A program made the position numbers and the translations under genes. The notes beneath the pieces are model-generated. The model saw only the letters and a program-made list of their open reading frames with translations, was not told the DNA's origin and ran no database searches. Positions 25,527 to 33,632 of a stretch of DNA of 64,000 bases are shown here, piece after piece. The DNA comes from Methanomicrobium sp. W14 (GTDB lineage: Archaea > Halobacteriota > Methanomicrobia > Methanomicrobiales > Methanomicrobiaceae): contig NZ_JAGGMM010000001.1 in the NCBI RefSeq assembly GCF_017875315.1, positions 992,001 through 1,056,000 on the forward strand. The letters run 5' to 3'. Position 1 is the stretch's first letter. Each line of letters opens with the position of its first letter.

Positions 25527-26075
25527 TCAGCCTGGATTCTGGCAGGCCAGTGTACTGATGACTCCATAGCTTCCGTCATAAAGGACGACGGGATATGTCC
25601 ATATTATATATGTAGCCCCTTCTGCCTCCACTTCATCAAATTCTGTTTTTTTTCCCATTTTTCCATTAAGTGCAAGAAGATAATCGGGCATTTCTGAAAT
25701 TTTTTGAAGTACATCAATTCCTGATTCAGTCATTTTTTTACCAATAAGAATATTTTCCGGTGAGGAAAACAACTGAAAGAAATTTTCATTGACATCCCGG
25801 ATTACCCCCTCACTGGAGATTAAAACATAAGCAAGAGGCATTCTTTCGAGCCATACTTTGTTTATGGGAATGCGGTTTGACAGATTGTACACCTGTGCAG
25901 GTCCAACTACATGCATTTCGACCTGACCTAACGTACAAAGGATAGTAAGGTATTTTCCAACAGTGTTTCTGCTTATACCTGTTTTACGCACGATATCAGC
26001 GATTGTAAGACCATACCTGCTGCTCTGGAGCACACTCATTAAATACGCCGTGATTTCTTCATGAGTTTTCTTCAT
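25527..26075 (-). CDS. Transcription regulator with winged helix and PAS domain
   Basis: The 182-residue protein starts with a winged helix: YGLTIADIVRKTGISRNTVGKYLTIL (about residues 22-47) holds the recognition helix, and QVEMHVVGPAQVYNLS looks like the wing. From about residue 80 to the end there is a PAS domain (AYVLISSEGVIRDVNENFFQLF, then SPENILIGKKM) that could sense a small ligand or redox state. It sits between the pilus ATPase and the pilin cluster, so control of the pilus genes is the natural guess. No autoregulation can be proved, but TTAAC-G-GTTAA lies in its upstream region. Confidence 0.8.
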   Translation of the reverse strand: MKKTHEEITAYLMSVLQSSRYGLTIADIVRKTGISRNTVGKYLTILCTLGQVEMHVVGPAQVYNLSNRIPINKVWLERMPLAYVLISSEGVIRDVNENFFQLFSSPENILIGKKMTESGIDVLQKISEMPDYLLALNGKMGKKTEFDEVEAEGATYIIWTYPVVLYDGSYGVISTLACQNPG

Positions 26076-26554
26076 AATCCTAAGATCCTTCCTTTAAACG
26101 TAATGATTGCTTTTTCCGGAAATCCCCCCCGTATGCATTTCAAAGGTACTTTCTCAATAAATGTCAGTTGTTGGTATATACAATATAAGTTGATGTAACT
26201 TAATATAATTTTCACATTTAACATAATATTTAACGGTTAACTAAAAAATCAAACAATAATAATTTACCCAAAAAAAGACATACAAAAAGAATTTTTCAGG
26301 TCTACTCCCCGTCAGAAAAACCGGATTATTTCTTTCAAAGCCTATACAACAGATAAAAAAGCAGGACAAATAAGATTTTGTTTAAAGAGAATAGAAAAGA
26401 CATTTAATAGGGAGAGTTATTACCTCAGTATCATAGAATAATTTGGTCATATCTTTTTTATTACTACAATTTATATCATGCCTTTTCCGATTACACATAA
26501 TTAAAAAAAGATGACATATTTTGATTGTACAAAAAATATAGATTTAAGAAAAAA
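26076..26554. other. AT-rich intergenic region between regulator and pilin cluster
   Basis: These 479 bases lie upstream of the regulator and downstream of the last pilin, both on the minus strand. I see two small inverted repeats, AAGTT-GATGT-AACTT near 26190 and TTAAC-G-GTTAA (26230-26240), either of which could be an operator for the regulator. The part 26250-26530 shows no gene. The end holds T-runs on the minus strand that probably stop pilin transcription. Confidence 0.45.
26531..26554 (-). terminator. Double oligo-T terminator after the pilin cluster
   Basis: On the minus strand two runs of six T (complement of 26549-26554 and 26531-26536) directly follow the stop of the last pilin gene. 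This is the usual form of an archaeal terminator. Confidence 0.5.
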
Positions 26555-27280
26555 TCAGAGTATATCCGATGCCTTCATGTAACCGTCCCAGAAAACCGTT
26601 CCGTCTTCGCTTGAAAGAATGCCGTGCCCGTCACCGTTCACACTGACTGCCCCGCTCTGAAATGCCGTGCTTGCCCCCGATCCATCGCTTCTGTGCACTC
26701 CAAACCCAAGTTTCGCCGGAGCTGTCGCACTTTGCGGACTCAGATATTCAATAAACAATATAAACCGGTCTCCTGTACTAAGGATTGTTTCTTCCGGGCA
26801 CATGCCTTCCCCTGTCGGGTCAAGATTTTTGAATTTCATCATGCGGCACGTATAAAATTCTGTAGGGTCATATGCAAGCATACCTGTACCGGGATTGTTA
26901 AAGTAGAATCTGTTTCCCCCGCTTGCCCCGTCTCCTCCATTATAATACTTGCCCCATAAAGCGTCATTATAGGTCATGAATGCCTCTCCTCCGCCACCGA
27001 AACCAGTTCCTGATATGTAGAACTTCATCTTTTCAAGATCAAGTGAACCACCGGTGACTTCAAATATCAGTCCCACGAAACCGTTGTCAAGCTTTTTATC
27101 GTCTCCCCCGGGATTAATTCCGATGTATTTAACTGTTGCAGGCATTGATGAAGTAGTGTCTCCCATCATCCCCGTTCCAAAAGCCGAAACGACCGCTGCA
27201 AGGATTATTGTTACAACAAGCATAAGCATAACACCGACAACAGGCGAAACCGCCCCTTCTCTTTCATGAATATCTACCAT
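26555..27280 (-). CDS. Archaeal type IV pilin, type B (B3)
   Basis: The 241-residue protein has the short basic/acidic leader and the motif A-VSPVVGVMLMLVVTI, with class III signal cleavage expected after Ala10, followed by the hydrophobic helix that packs pilus cores. The ectodomain matches the B type of the cluster by the strand GLIFEVTGGSLDLEKMKF and the later GDRFILFIEY. It lacks the final YxIxD-S-SG strand seen in other B members and instead ends GTVFWDGYMKASDIL, so its C-terminus has diverged. It overlaps the A-type pilin before it by seven bases and is the last gene of the run. Confidence 0.88.
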   Translation of the reverse strand: MVDIHEREGAVSPVVGVMLMLVVTIILAAVVSAFGTGMMGDTTSSMPATVKYIGINPGGDDKKLDNGFVGLIFEVTGGSLDLEKMKFYISGTGFGGGGEAFMTYNDALWGKYYNGGDGASGGNRFYFNNPGTGMLAYDPTEFYTCRMMKFKNLDPTGEGMCPEETILSTGDRFILFIEYLSPQSATAPAKLGFGVHRSDGSGASTAFQSGAVSVNGDGHGILSSEDGTVFWDGYMKASDIL

Positions 27281-27993
27281 ATTACATTCACATCCTGGTC
27301 AAAGATTGCAGTGTTGCTTGGCTTGTGGACAACGGTGATGTGGACAACTGACCCTTCTCCAAACCCATATTTACTGTCACCCGTGTCAAATCCGAGGAAC
27401 TTATCAGGGTCTGCGAAAAAATAAACGCAGTTGGTCTCAAAGTTGCAGGTCCCGAAGTACTCGGTATTTTGAAAACCGCTCGTTGCCGGGTACAATGCCC
27501 CGGAATAACCGTTTGTCTGCGGAGTAAACGGATAGCCGTCTACAGTATCATCTATATCCACTGAAGGATCAGAGGTTGTCGTCCCCTCCTCAAAAGGAGA
27601 GATAGAACCGTCCAGAATATGCTTAATTACCCTCCCGCCGTCATCAAGTTTGACCCCGCGGGAACTCTCGGGAACAGTATATGACGTTATAATCTGGAGG
27701 TCTTTAGTAGGAACGTTCTTTCCTGCAAGGACACGCAGTTCAACTGGGTAACCATCAGATTTGGAAACATCACCTGCTTTTATCGTAAACTCATATGATA
27801 CTGAAGGAGACTGTTCCGAAGTCGAAACTATGCCTGAAGAAAAAGCGCTTACTACAGCTGCAACGATTATAGTCACAACAAGCATAAGCATAACGCCTAC
27901 AACTGGTGAGACTGCCTCATTATCCTCGCGAAACAAACAGCTTTTTTTTATCCGGATTTTTGTTTTTCCTTTCACATTTAACGCCCCCTTCAC
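27274..27993 (-). CDS. Archaeal type IV pilin, type A (A3)
   Basis: A 239-residue pilin with a longer, strongly basic leader; cleavage is expected after Ala27 in EAVSPVVGVMLMLVVTI. The ectodomain is closest to the first pilin of the run (30051-30716): both have DLxIIxSxTxP, then GxVxKHxxDGxxxP, then YPxTPQT, and both end with an IHxPSxxxIxDxDVxxxW type strand (VVHKPSNTAIFDQDVNVIW here). It overlaps the B-type pilin upstream by four bases and the next B-type by seven. Confidence 0.9.
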   Translation of the reverse strand: MKGALNVKGKTKIRIKKSCLFREDNEAVSPVVGVMLMLVVTIIVAAVVSAFSSGIVSTSEQSPSVSYEFTIKAGDVSKSDGYPVELRVLAGKNVPTKDLQIITSYTVPESSRGVKLDDGGRVIKHILDGSISPFEEGTTTSDPSVDIDDTVDGYPFTPQTNGYSGALYPATSGFQNTEYFGTCNFETNCVYFFADPDKFLGFDTGDSKYGFGEGSVVHITVVHKPSNTAIFDQDVNVIW

Positions 27994-28649
27994 TGGAGAG
28001 TTATCGTTCCGGACTGGATCTGCTTGTTGCTTATAGCGTCATATATAACATATTCAAGAGGTACATTCACCTGTGCTTTGAACGTGCCTGATGACCCCTC
28101 AGGAGTCCAGGTCAGAAATCTTCCCTTTTTTATTGAGTCATCCGTTGCAAGAGTACTGTCATAGCTGTCGTCTGCAACGAGCATGAAAGTGTCACCTACG
28201 GCAATAATATCAGACATCCCGGGTGAAATCGCAAAATAAGTGGAATTACCCTTTTTGTTTTCATAGATTTCCAGTTTGTTTCCCTCTTCGACAGCCGCGG
28301 AAGAACTGTCCAATAAAGTATCAGAAGTAAATTTCATCGAACTGTCGCCTGTACTGAGTTCAATCATTAAATTGTCAAGCGACAATGGTTCACCGCCGCT
28401 AAGACGGAATGTAAGACAGTTGTTTTTATGAGGATTGTCCGAGACATTATTTGTTTTATCGTCATCGTTTATCTGTACGTCATACCCTGCAACAAGCTGT
28501 GACTGCGGTGCGGTTTTTTCAGGACCGACAAGTGTTCCTGAAAGTGACGAGACTACTGCAGCAATGATAATTGTTACAACAAGCATAAGCATAACGCCGA
28601 CAACTGGTGAAACTGCAACTTCTTTATTCTTCAATAATTTAATACTCAT
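27990..28649 (-). CDS. Archaeal type IV pilin, type B (B2)
   Basis: This 219-residue pilin has a short leader with cleavage expected after Ala12 in VAVSPVVGVMLMLVVTI. The ectodomain shows the B pattern: LTFRLSGGEPLSLDNLMIEL, GDTFMLVADD and the closing strand EYVIYDAISNKQIQSGTITL. The start overlaps the A-type stop upstream by four bases (ATGA), which suggests translational coupling inside an A-B pair. Confidence 0.9.
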   Translation of the reverse strand: MSIKLLKNKEVAVSPVVGVMLMLVVTIIIAAVVSSLSGTLVGPEKTAPQSQLVAGYDVQINDDDKTNNVSDNPHKNNCLTFRLSGGEPLSLDNLMIELSTGDSSMKFTSDTLLDSSSAAVEEGNKLEIYENKKGNSTYFAISPGMSDIIAVGDTFMLVADDSYDSTLATDDSIKKGRFLTWTPEGSSGTFKAQVNVPLEYVIYDAISNKQIQSGTITLQ

Positions 28650-29317
28650 TCTACCGTCACCGTCCCTTTGTATATGCTCTTCTGGCTTGGATTATGAATT
28701 ACCTCAACTTCCACTGAAGAACCCCTTCCAAAGCCATAACCCGAATACGTAGAACTGTTTATTTCAGATGTTGTGGTAATACCAAAAACTGCAACTGCCG
28801 TTCCAAAATCGTCACCTGTACTTATCACATCCCCGGGACCGAACGTGTATTCGCCAAAATTCGTTCCGGGATCCCCGGGTTTTCCTATAGCCAGGTTGTT
28901 AAGGAACGGTATCTTTACGTCCTGGTCACTGTAGCTTAATTTAGCTGCACTTATAGCCGAAGTGACTGAAGATATTGAACCTCCAAGCATCTGCTTTCCT
29001 TTATCGCATGTGGACGGAGACGTGTAATATGTCAGAATCTGCATATCACTTGACGGAATACTGTCTCCCCCGAGATGTTTTATCAGCATGACATACTGGT
29101 CATCACCATCACCGCCGTTTGAGATGATGCTTACATCAAGCGAGGCACTCGGAACAGCTGTAGCTGAACCCGCTGCACCTCCGGCGAATACAGCAACAAA
29201 AGAAGCAATAATTATCGTAACTACGAGCATAAGCATCACCCCGATTACAGGTGACACTCCAAAATCATCTTTTAAAATATTTTTTCCAATTTTGCTTTTA
29301 ATGAATTTTAATTTCAT
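28646..29317 (-). CDS. Archaeal type IV pilin, type A (A2)
   Basis: The 223-residue pilin has a basic leader ending DDFG, with cleavage expected after Gly20 before VSPVIGVMLMLVVTI. The ectodomain begins PSASLDVSI, has LGGDSIPSSDMQILTYYTSP and ends SSVEVEVIHNPSQKSIYKGTVTV, the A-type closing strand. It lacks the TPQT region found in A1 and A3. It overlaps the B1 gene upstream and the B2 gene downstream by four bases each. Confidence 0.9.
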   Translation of the reverse strand: MKLKFIKSKIGKNILKDDFGVSPVIGVMLMLVVTIIIASFVAVFAGGAAGSATAVPSASLDVSIISNGGDGDDQYVMLIKHLGGDSIPSSDMQILTYYTSPSTCDKGKQMLGGSISSVTSAISAAKLSYSDQDVKIPFLNNLAIGKPGDPGTNFGEYTFGPGDVISTGDDFGTAVAVFGITTTSEINSSTYSGYGFGRGSSVEVEVIHNPSQKSIYKGTVTVE

Positions 29318-30057
29318 ATTATTTCTCCCACAAGACTCCCTGTTGAAATAACGGAACCTGAATCTTCATCCACTATCGAATACGTGGTCTTCGGACCTAC
29401 CTCAAACCACCCCCCTGAATACGGATTAGCTGCATTGCCGCGTTCGGCAACATAATAGACCTTTCCGAATTTTTTTCCTTCCCCGGTTGAGTACTTGTCT
29501 GCAAGGACAATGAACTTCTCACCGGGCTCAATCAGAAGATTTGCTGAAGACTTGACAACAGAAGTGTTATCCTGTATGGCACCGACTCCCCCGGAACGTG
29601 CTGGAAGTTTTGCAAACCTGTAATCCTTATAGAAACTCAAATATTCTGGACTCAGAACTGCAGTTGTCGAGGTCGCACCGTCATTTATGATTGTTTCCGA
29701 CGGAAAGTCCCTGTATGAGACCACCGCCTCGTGTCCCCGGGTTGTCGCGATGACTTTTCCGTCTGTATCCGTAACATTGGAAAGTCCCGACTCCTTAAGA
29801 TTCAGGGTTATCTCATCAAGTCTTATATCGTCTCCGCCAAGATTTTCAAAAACCAGTCCTATTTTTCCTGTATTACCGGGATCTACTGTCATCAGACCCG
29901 CATATCCTATCTGGACCGCAGGAGCGGATTTCGTGCCTGAAATCATATTCATTCCGAAACCCGAGACCACAGCCGCTATAATAATCGTCACGACGAGCAT
30001 CAGCATGACTCCGACAACAGGAGAGACCGCAGTTTCGTCTTTGCCCGAAGTTACCAC
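29314..30057 (-). CDS. Archaeal type IV pilin, type B (B1)
   Basis: The 247-residue pilin has a short leader with cleavage expected after Ala10 in TAVSPVVGVMLMLVVTI. Its ectodomain defines the B type: GKIGLVFENLGGDDIRLDE, GEKFIVLADKY and the closing TYSIVDEDSGSVISTG. It is most like the partial pilin at the right edge of the window, which has GLKFENTGGDTFSLND and YQVIDKDSGRVISSG at the same places. It overlaps the A1 stop by seven bases. Confidence 0.9.
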   Translation of the reverse strand: MVTSGKDETAVSPVVGVMLMLVVTIIIAAVVSGFGMNMISGTKSAPAVQIGYAGLMTVDPGNTGKIGLVFENLGGDDIRLDEITLNLKESGLSNVTDTDGKVIATTRGHEAVVSYRDFPSETIINDGATSTTAVLSPEYLSFYKDYRFAKLPARSGGVGAIQDNTSVVKSSANLLIEPGEKFIVLADKYSTGEGKKFGKVYYVAERGNAANPYSGGWFEVGPKTTYSIVDEDSGSVISTGSLVGEII

Positions 30058-30716
30058 GCTATCACCACATCTTTATCATAAATCGTTTCCCCGCTCGGGA
30101 TATGAATAATCGTTACATGGGCATTTTCATTTCCTGCAAGTCCGTATTCTGAAATGTAATTATTTCCGTCTGTAGGAAAACCAAGGAAATAGGACCTGTC
30201 AAACTGAACACTGCTCCCCGGGCTAAGAACCGCCGTTCCAAAAGTCCTGTCAGCCGTTCTTGTGCTGACAATGTCATCATTGTTTGTCGTCTGCGGTGTC
30301 CACGGGTAATCGGGGACTATTGCTGTATCAGTCACCAGATCGTTTGCCTCAACAGGGTCAAGAGTGCCGTCAATCGTATGTTTAACAACCTTTCCTGCAT
30401 TAGAAACGCTGGTTTTCATGACTGCATCAGGACATGTAAATGAGCTGATAATCCTGAGGTCTTTTGTGTTAAGACTGTCTCCTCCAAGATTTTCAATCAC
30501 AACATATTTTGATGCCCCCGAGGAACCTGCCGAAACCGAAACGTCAAGTGACACCGAAGGGGCAGCCTGGGAAGTACTGACAATCCCACCTGCAAAACCA
30601 CTTACAACTGCAGCAATGATAATTGTTACAACCAGCATCAGCATGACTCCGACAACAGGAGAGACCGCATCTTCATCGCATGCAGAAAAATACGCCTTTC
30701 TGTTTCTTTTTTTCAT
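30051..30716 (-). CDS. Archaeal type IV pilin, type A (A1), first gene of the pilin run
   Basis: The 221-residue pilin has a basic leader with cleavage expected after Ala17 in DAVSPVVGVMLMLVVTI. The ectodomain begins PSVSLDVSV, has LGGDSLNTKDLRIISSFTCP and ends AHVTIIHIPSGETIYDKDV, the A pattern. A GGTGGAG ribosome binding site precedes the start. As first gene of six overlapping pilins, it should mark the 5' end of the transcript, whose promoter lies in the 380-base gap to the right. Confidence 0.9.
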   Translation of the reverse strand: MKKRNRKAYFSACDEDAVSPVVGVMLMLVVTIIIAAVVSGFAGGIVSTSQAAPSVSLDVSVSAGSSGASKYVVIENLGGDSLNTKDLRIISSFTCPDAVMKTSVSNAGKVVKHTIDGTLDPVEANDLVTDTAIVPDYPWTPQTTNNDDIVSTRTADRTFGTAVLSPGSSVQFDRSYFLGFPTDGNNYISEYGLAGNENAHVTIIHIPSGETIYDKDVVIAW

Positions 30717-30780
30717 AAACTCTTACTCCACCCACATAACTCAGATTAAATCGATCTAAACCAAAAAAATGGGATAAATC

Positions 30781-30803
30781 AATATTTGTAATACTCAAAT
30801 ATT
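30781..30803. repeat. Perfect 8-bp inverted repeat, 7-base spacer
   Basis: AATATTTG and CAAATATT frame TAATACT, 65 bases upstream of the first pilin start. The size and symmetry fit a dimeric operator; AT-richness lowers its weight. Confidence 0.45.
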
Positions 30804-30868
30804 AATCCGTCGCAAATCGAACATATTAAAGGTTATTTTAAAAAATATGCATTTTATATTGTTAGATT

Positions 30869-30887
30869 AGATCTGATCATCAGATCT
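30869..30887. repeat. Perfect 8-bp inverted repeat, 3-base spacer
   Basis: AGATCTGA and TCAGATCT around TCA form a near-continuous 19-base palindrome in the middle of the divergent region. It overlaps by one base the hairpin that follows. Confidence 0.5.
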
Positions 30888-31012
30888 GCAAAGGAGAAAT
30901 GCCCGGTATCTTTGCATTACAAAATAAGCCATTATAACGGTTTTTTATAGTATTGGGGCACATTTTGTACAGTTTTGGGAGATGATGAGCATAGTCAGTC
31001 TTTACCCACGGC

Positions 31013-31048
31013 ATAACAAATAAAAATTTAGTATAACAAATAAATTTA
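31013..31048 (+). repeat. Two tandem imperfect direct repeats
   Basis: ATAACAAATAAAAATTTA (31013-31030) and ATAACAAATAAATTTA (31033-31048) recur with a 20-base period, 50 bases ahead of the surface operon. They could be binding sites on one face of the helix, or a duplicated AT-rich promoter part. Confidence 0.4.
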
Positions 31049-31097
31049 CTGAAAATCTGTCACAAAAAACCATAATACAGGACATCTGAGAAAAAAC

Positions 31098-33629
31098 ATG
31101 TGCACACGGAAATTTTTAGGCATCTTTTTGGTAATCTTCCTGATATGCCTGATTGACATAAATACAGCATCCGCACGGTATGCAACACTCTCAGGAGAGA
31201 ACGCAGGAATCAACTCAGGAGATGTCATTTTCATCGGGGAAAGAAATCTTGATTTTTCCAGATTTGCCAACTCTTCGGGAGTTCTGCCTGCCAGACTTGT
31301 CCATACCGACGGGACAAGGTACGGGATAATAACTATTTCAGATGGTACAGGCTCCCTTACAGGAAACGACATTACAGCAGGAATGTACTACCCGTATTAC
31401 CCCGACGGGACATCAGGCACTTCATACTGCATTGTAAGGGAATTAACTCTTGGGGAAATCGGGATATACACGTATAATACTGACATAAAACCCTCAAATC
31501 TTCCTCAACAGCCTTCAGCCCTGGCAAAAACCACTGATATTGCATTTATCACACCGGATGTAAACATTGACGGTGCAAACCTGACAGGAAACTGGTACAA
31601 ATATTCCCTTTCCAGGGGGACACTCACTACGTCCACAATTACGAATATTCACCAGAATTCCGTTGGACTTGATACACTTACTATTGATCCGAGAGACAAA
31701 CCTGACGAAACTCTCTCTGATGCACCGGTCTTCAGGCTGATAGATCAGACTATAGTATCGTCACAAACCGGTAATGTTTCATTAACAGCAGTATTTTCTA
31801 CAAATAATCTGAACGGACTTGAAAAATCCGTATCCTATCCGTTTACAGCCTCTTTGTTCTCACCCGCACTATCTGCCGAAACAGAGGTTGTACAGAACAC
31901 CTATTTCGATTTGACTGTTACAGGAGTCCCTTACACCAGATATAATATTTCAATATCAGGCAGTTCATCCGGTTCTGATGCCCCGCAATTTGAAAGCGGA
32001 GACTGGGAAGAGATGATATCTTACCAGGAGATATCCACTCATACAGAATGGACAGGTACAAAAACTTTTCAGATATATGTCCCGGAATCAGCCCCTACTA
32101 ACACATACGAAATAGAGATGACAGACGCTGACGGCAACTCTGCAGAACTGTCATTTACGGTGTCATCAGGTGCGATGAGCTTATACTTTAATGAGCCGTC
32201 TGATGAGATAAAGTCCGGCTTATATTCGGTAGGAGACTCAATCTCTCTTGAAGGTTATATCACAGGAGCAACAAAACCTGAAGACGTATACCTGTTTATT
32301 ACCGGCCCGAACCTGCCTGCAAACGGGGCGAAACTTGATGCTTTGGGAAAAGAAGTCTCAGACGGAGAAGAAGATTCATTCACAGTGACCAGATATAGTG
32401 TAGTTCTGGGAAAATGGTCCTATGAATGGAACACCACTGACTTTGAGTCAGGAACATACACGATTTATGCAAACTTAAAGCCTTACGGGTACACCTCAAG
32501 CAGTTACCCGGGTGGCCCCGGTACAGATATAAACGGAAACACCCCGCCTTCACATGACTACCCTTTAAGCGAACCGAGTCTTAACATAAAATTTGATGAT
32601 AAAAACAACGGTTATTTTGCACAGGGCGATATACTCTACGGGTGGTGGCTTTCCAGGGGAAGCGCTTCTGAACTTCGCTGGTATATTTTTGGTAATAATT
32701 TCAGGTATGCTGACAACAAATCCGGCATGTCTGCAGGAATCACTTCATCCGGTTCGGCATACGATAGCGATGAGAAAGTTCCATGGAATGAATACGGGTT
32801 TACCTACAACCGTAACTTCACGTACAACCTGTATCCGGGAGTTTATTATTTTGTCTGCCAGCATCCGGGCCCAAACAAGATATTCGAGGTAAATGCAAAC
32901 AAGTACAGCGCAGTCCCCGCAGTTATTAATGCGACCTTTGGAAGTTCTGTGAATTTAAATTCAATGTCAGGAACAGAAGCCGCAAATGCACTGATAAAAC
33001 TGCTGGACAACCCTTATACTGATGACATATATGTTAAGACCAAATTTGTCATAGAAGAACCGTGGATAAGAATAGACGATCCGGGAGAAATTTCTGTAGG
33101 CAACTCTCTTACAGTTTCCGGAATCACAAATCTGGCACCTTCAGGCACAACACCGGACAAAACAAAAACACAGGACACTCTTTACCTTAATATAAACCGG
33201 CTTGACATGGATGTAGGGTCGGACTCAGTAACTGCAATGAAAATACCAGTAGACGAAACGACTCCTTTGTCATCACCAAAAGGCTATAAAAGCTTTAAAT
33301 ATGACCCGATTGACACATCATCGTGGTACCCGGGGACATACCAGATAACAATAACCTGCAAAGACGCATCTGTAAAAAAAAGTTATACCTTCGAACTCCT
33401 GGGCCAAAAAACATCGTCAGATTCAGAATATTTATCTTCAGATACAGAATCATCTCTTCAGGAATCCAAACCACACACTGCATCAAAAACTCCGGCAACC
33501 GTCCAATTGCAGGAAACTGCTTCTGTCACGGTTAAGTCAACACAGAAGTCCGGAACGGATTTGAATATAATTTCTCTTTTAGCTGTTTTATGCTCATATG
33601 TAGCATTTGCATATAGCAGGAGAGAATAG
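31098..33629 (+). CDS. Large surface protein with DUF3821-like N-terminus
   Basis: The 843-residue protein has a signal peptide (FLGIFLVIFLICLIDINTASA, cleavage near residue 26) followed by NAGINSGDVIFIGERNLDF, the start expected for DUF3821, a domain of surface proteins in Methanomicrobiales. Several beta-sandwich-like repeats follow, for example STHTEWTGTKTFQIYVPESAP and the WSYEWNTTDFESGTYTIYA and DTSSWYPGTYQITI pair. A Ser/Thr-rich stalk near 770-815 and a short C-terminal hydrophobic segment (IISLLAVLCSYVAFAY) end the chain. It leads the pilus operon, so it may be an S-layer-like or pilus-associated surface protein. Confidence 0.8.
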   Translation: MCTRKFLGIFLVIFLICLIDINTASARYATLSGENAGINSGDVIFIGERNLDFSRFANSSGVLPARLVHTDGTRYGIITISDGTGSLTGNDITAGMYYPYYPDGTSGTSYCIVRELTLGEIGIYTYNTDIKPSNLPQQPSALAKTTDIAFITPDVNIDGANLTGNWYKYSLSRGTLTTSTITNIHQNSVGLDTLTIDPRDKPDETLSDAPVFRLIDQTIVSSQTGNVSLTAVFSTNNLNGLEKSVSYPFTASLFSPALSAETEVVQNTYFDLTVTGVPYTRYNISISGSSSGSDAPQFESGDWEEMISYQEISTHTEWTGTKTFQIYVPESAPTNTYEIEMTDADGNSAELSFTVSSGAMSLYFNEPSDEIKSGLYSVGDSISLEGYITGATKPEDVYLFITGPNLPANGAKLDALGKEVSDGEEDSFTVTRYSVVLGKWSYEWNTTDFESGTYTIYANLKPYGYTSSSYPGGPGTDINGNTPPSHDYPLSEPSLNIKFDDKNNGYFAQGDILYGWWLSRGSASELRWYIFGNNFRYADNKSGMSAGITSSGSAYDSDEKVPWNEYGFTYNRNFTYNLYPGVYYFVCQHPGPNKIFEVNANKYSAVPAVINATFGSSVNLNSMSGTEAANALIKLLDNPYTDDIYVKTKFVIEEPWIRIDDPGEISVGNSLTVSGITNLAPSGTTPDKTKTQDTLYLNINRLDMDVGSDSVTAMKIPVDETTPLSSPKGYKSFKYDPIDTSSWYPGTYQITITCKDASVKKSYTFELLGQKTSSDSEYLSSDTESSLQESKPHTASKTPATVQLQETASVTVKSTQKSGTDLNIISLLAVLCSYVAFAYSRRE

Positions 33630-33632
33630 ACC

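Larger units (their letters stand above)
30717..31097. promoter_or_regulatory. Divergent regulatory region between pilin run and surface operon
   Basis: This 381-base region drives the minus-strand pilins and the plus-strand operon. It holds AATATTTG-7-CAAATATT (30781-30803), AGATCTGA-TCA-TCAGATCT (30869-30887) with perfect 8-bp arms, a hairpin TGCAAAG-16-CTTTGCA (30887-30916), and two imperfect direct repeats ATAACAAATAAA(AA)TTTA at 31013-31030 and 31033-31048. Together they suggest several protein-binding sites or a structured leader. I cannot name a regulator; the HTH-PAS protein at 25527 is a candidate. Confidence 0.5.

Noticed and set aside
30899-30937. Upstream ORF of 12 codons (MPGIFALQNKPL)
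   Set aside because: It has a Shine-Dalgarno-like AAGGAG but only two bases of spacing, and lies within the hairpin region; a leader peptide is possible but not supported.
30982-31052. C/D box guide RNA (GATGATGA ... CTGA)
   Set aside because: The spacing is long, no internal D' and C' motifs are seen, and the words are short enough to occur by chance.
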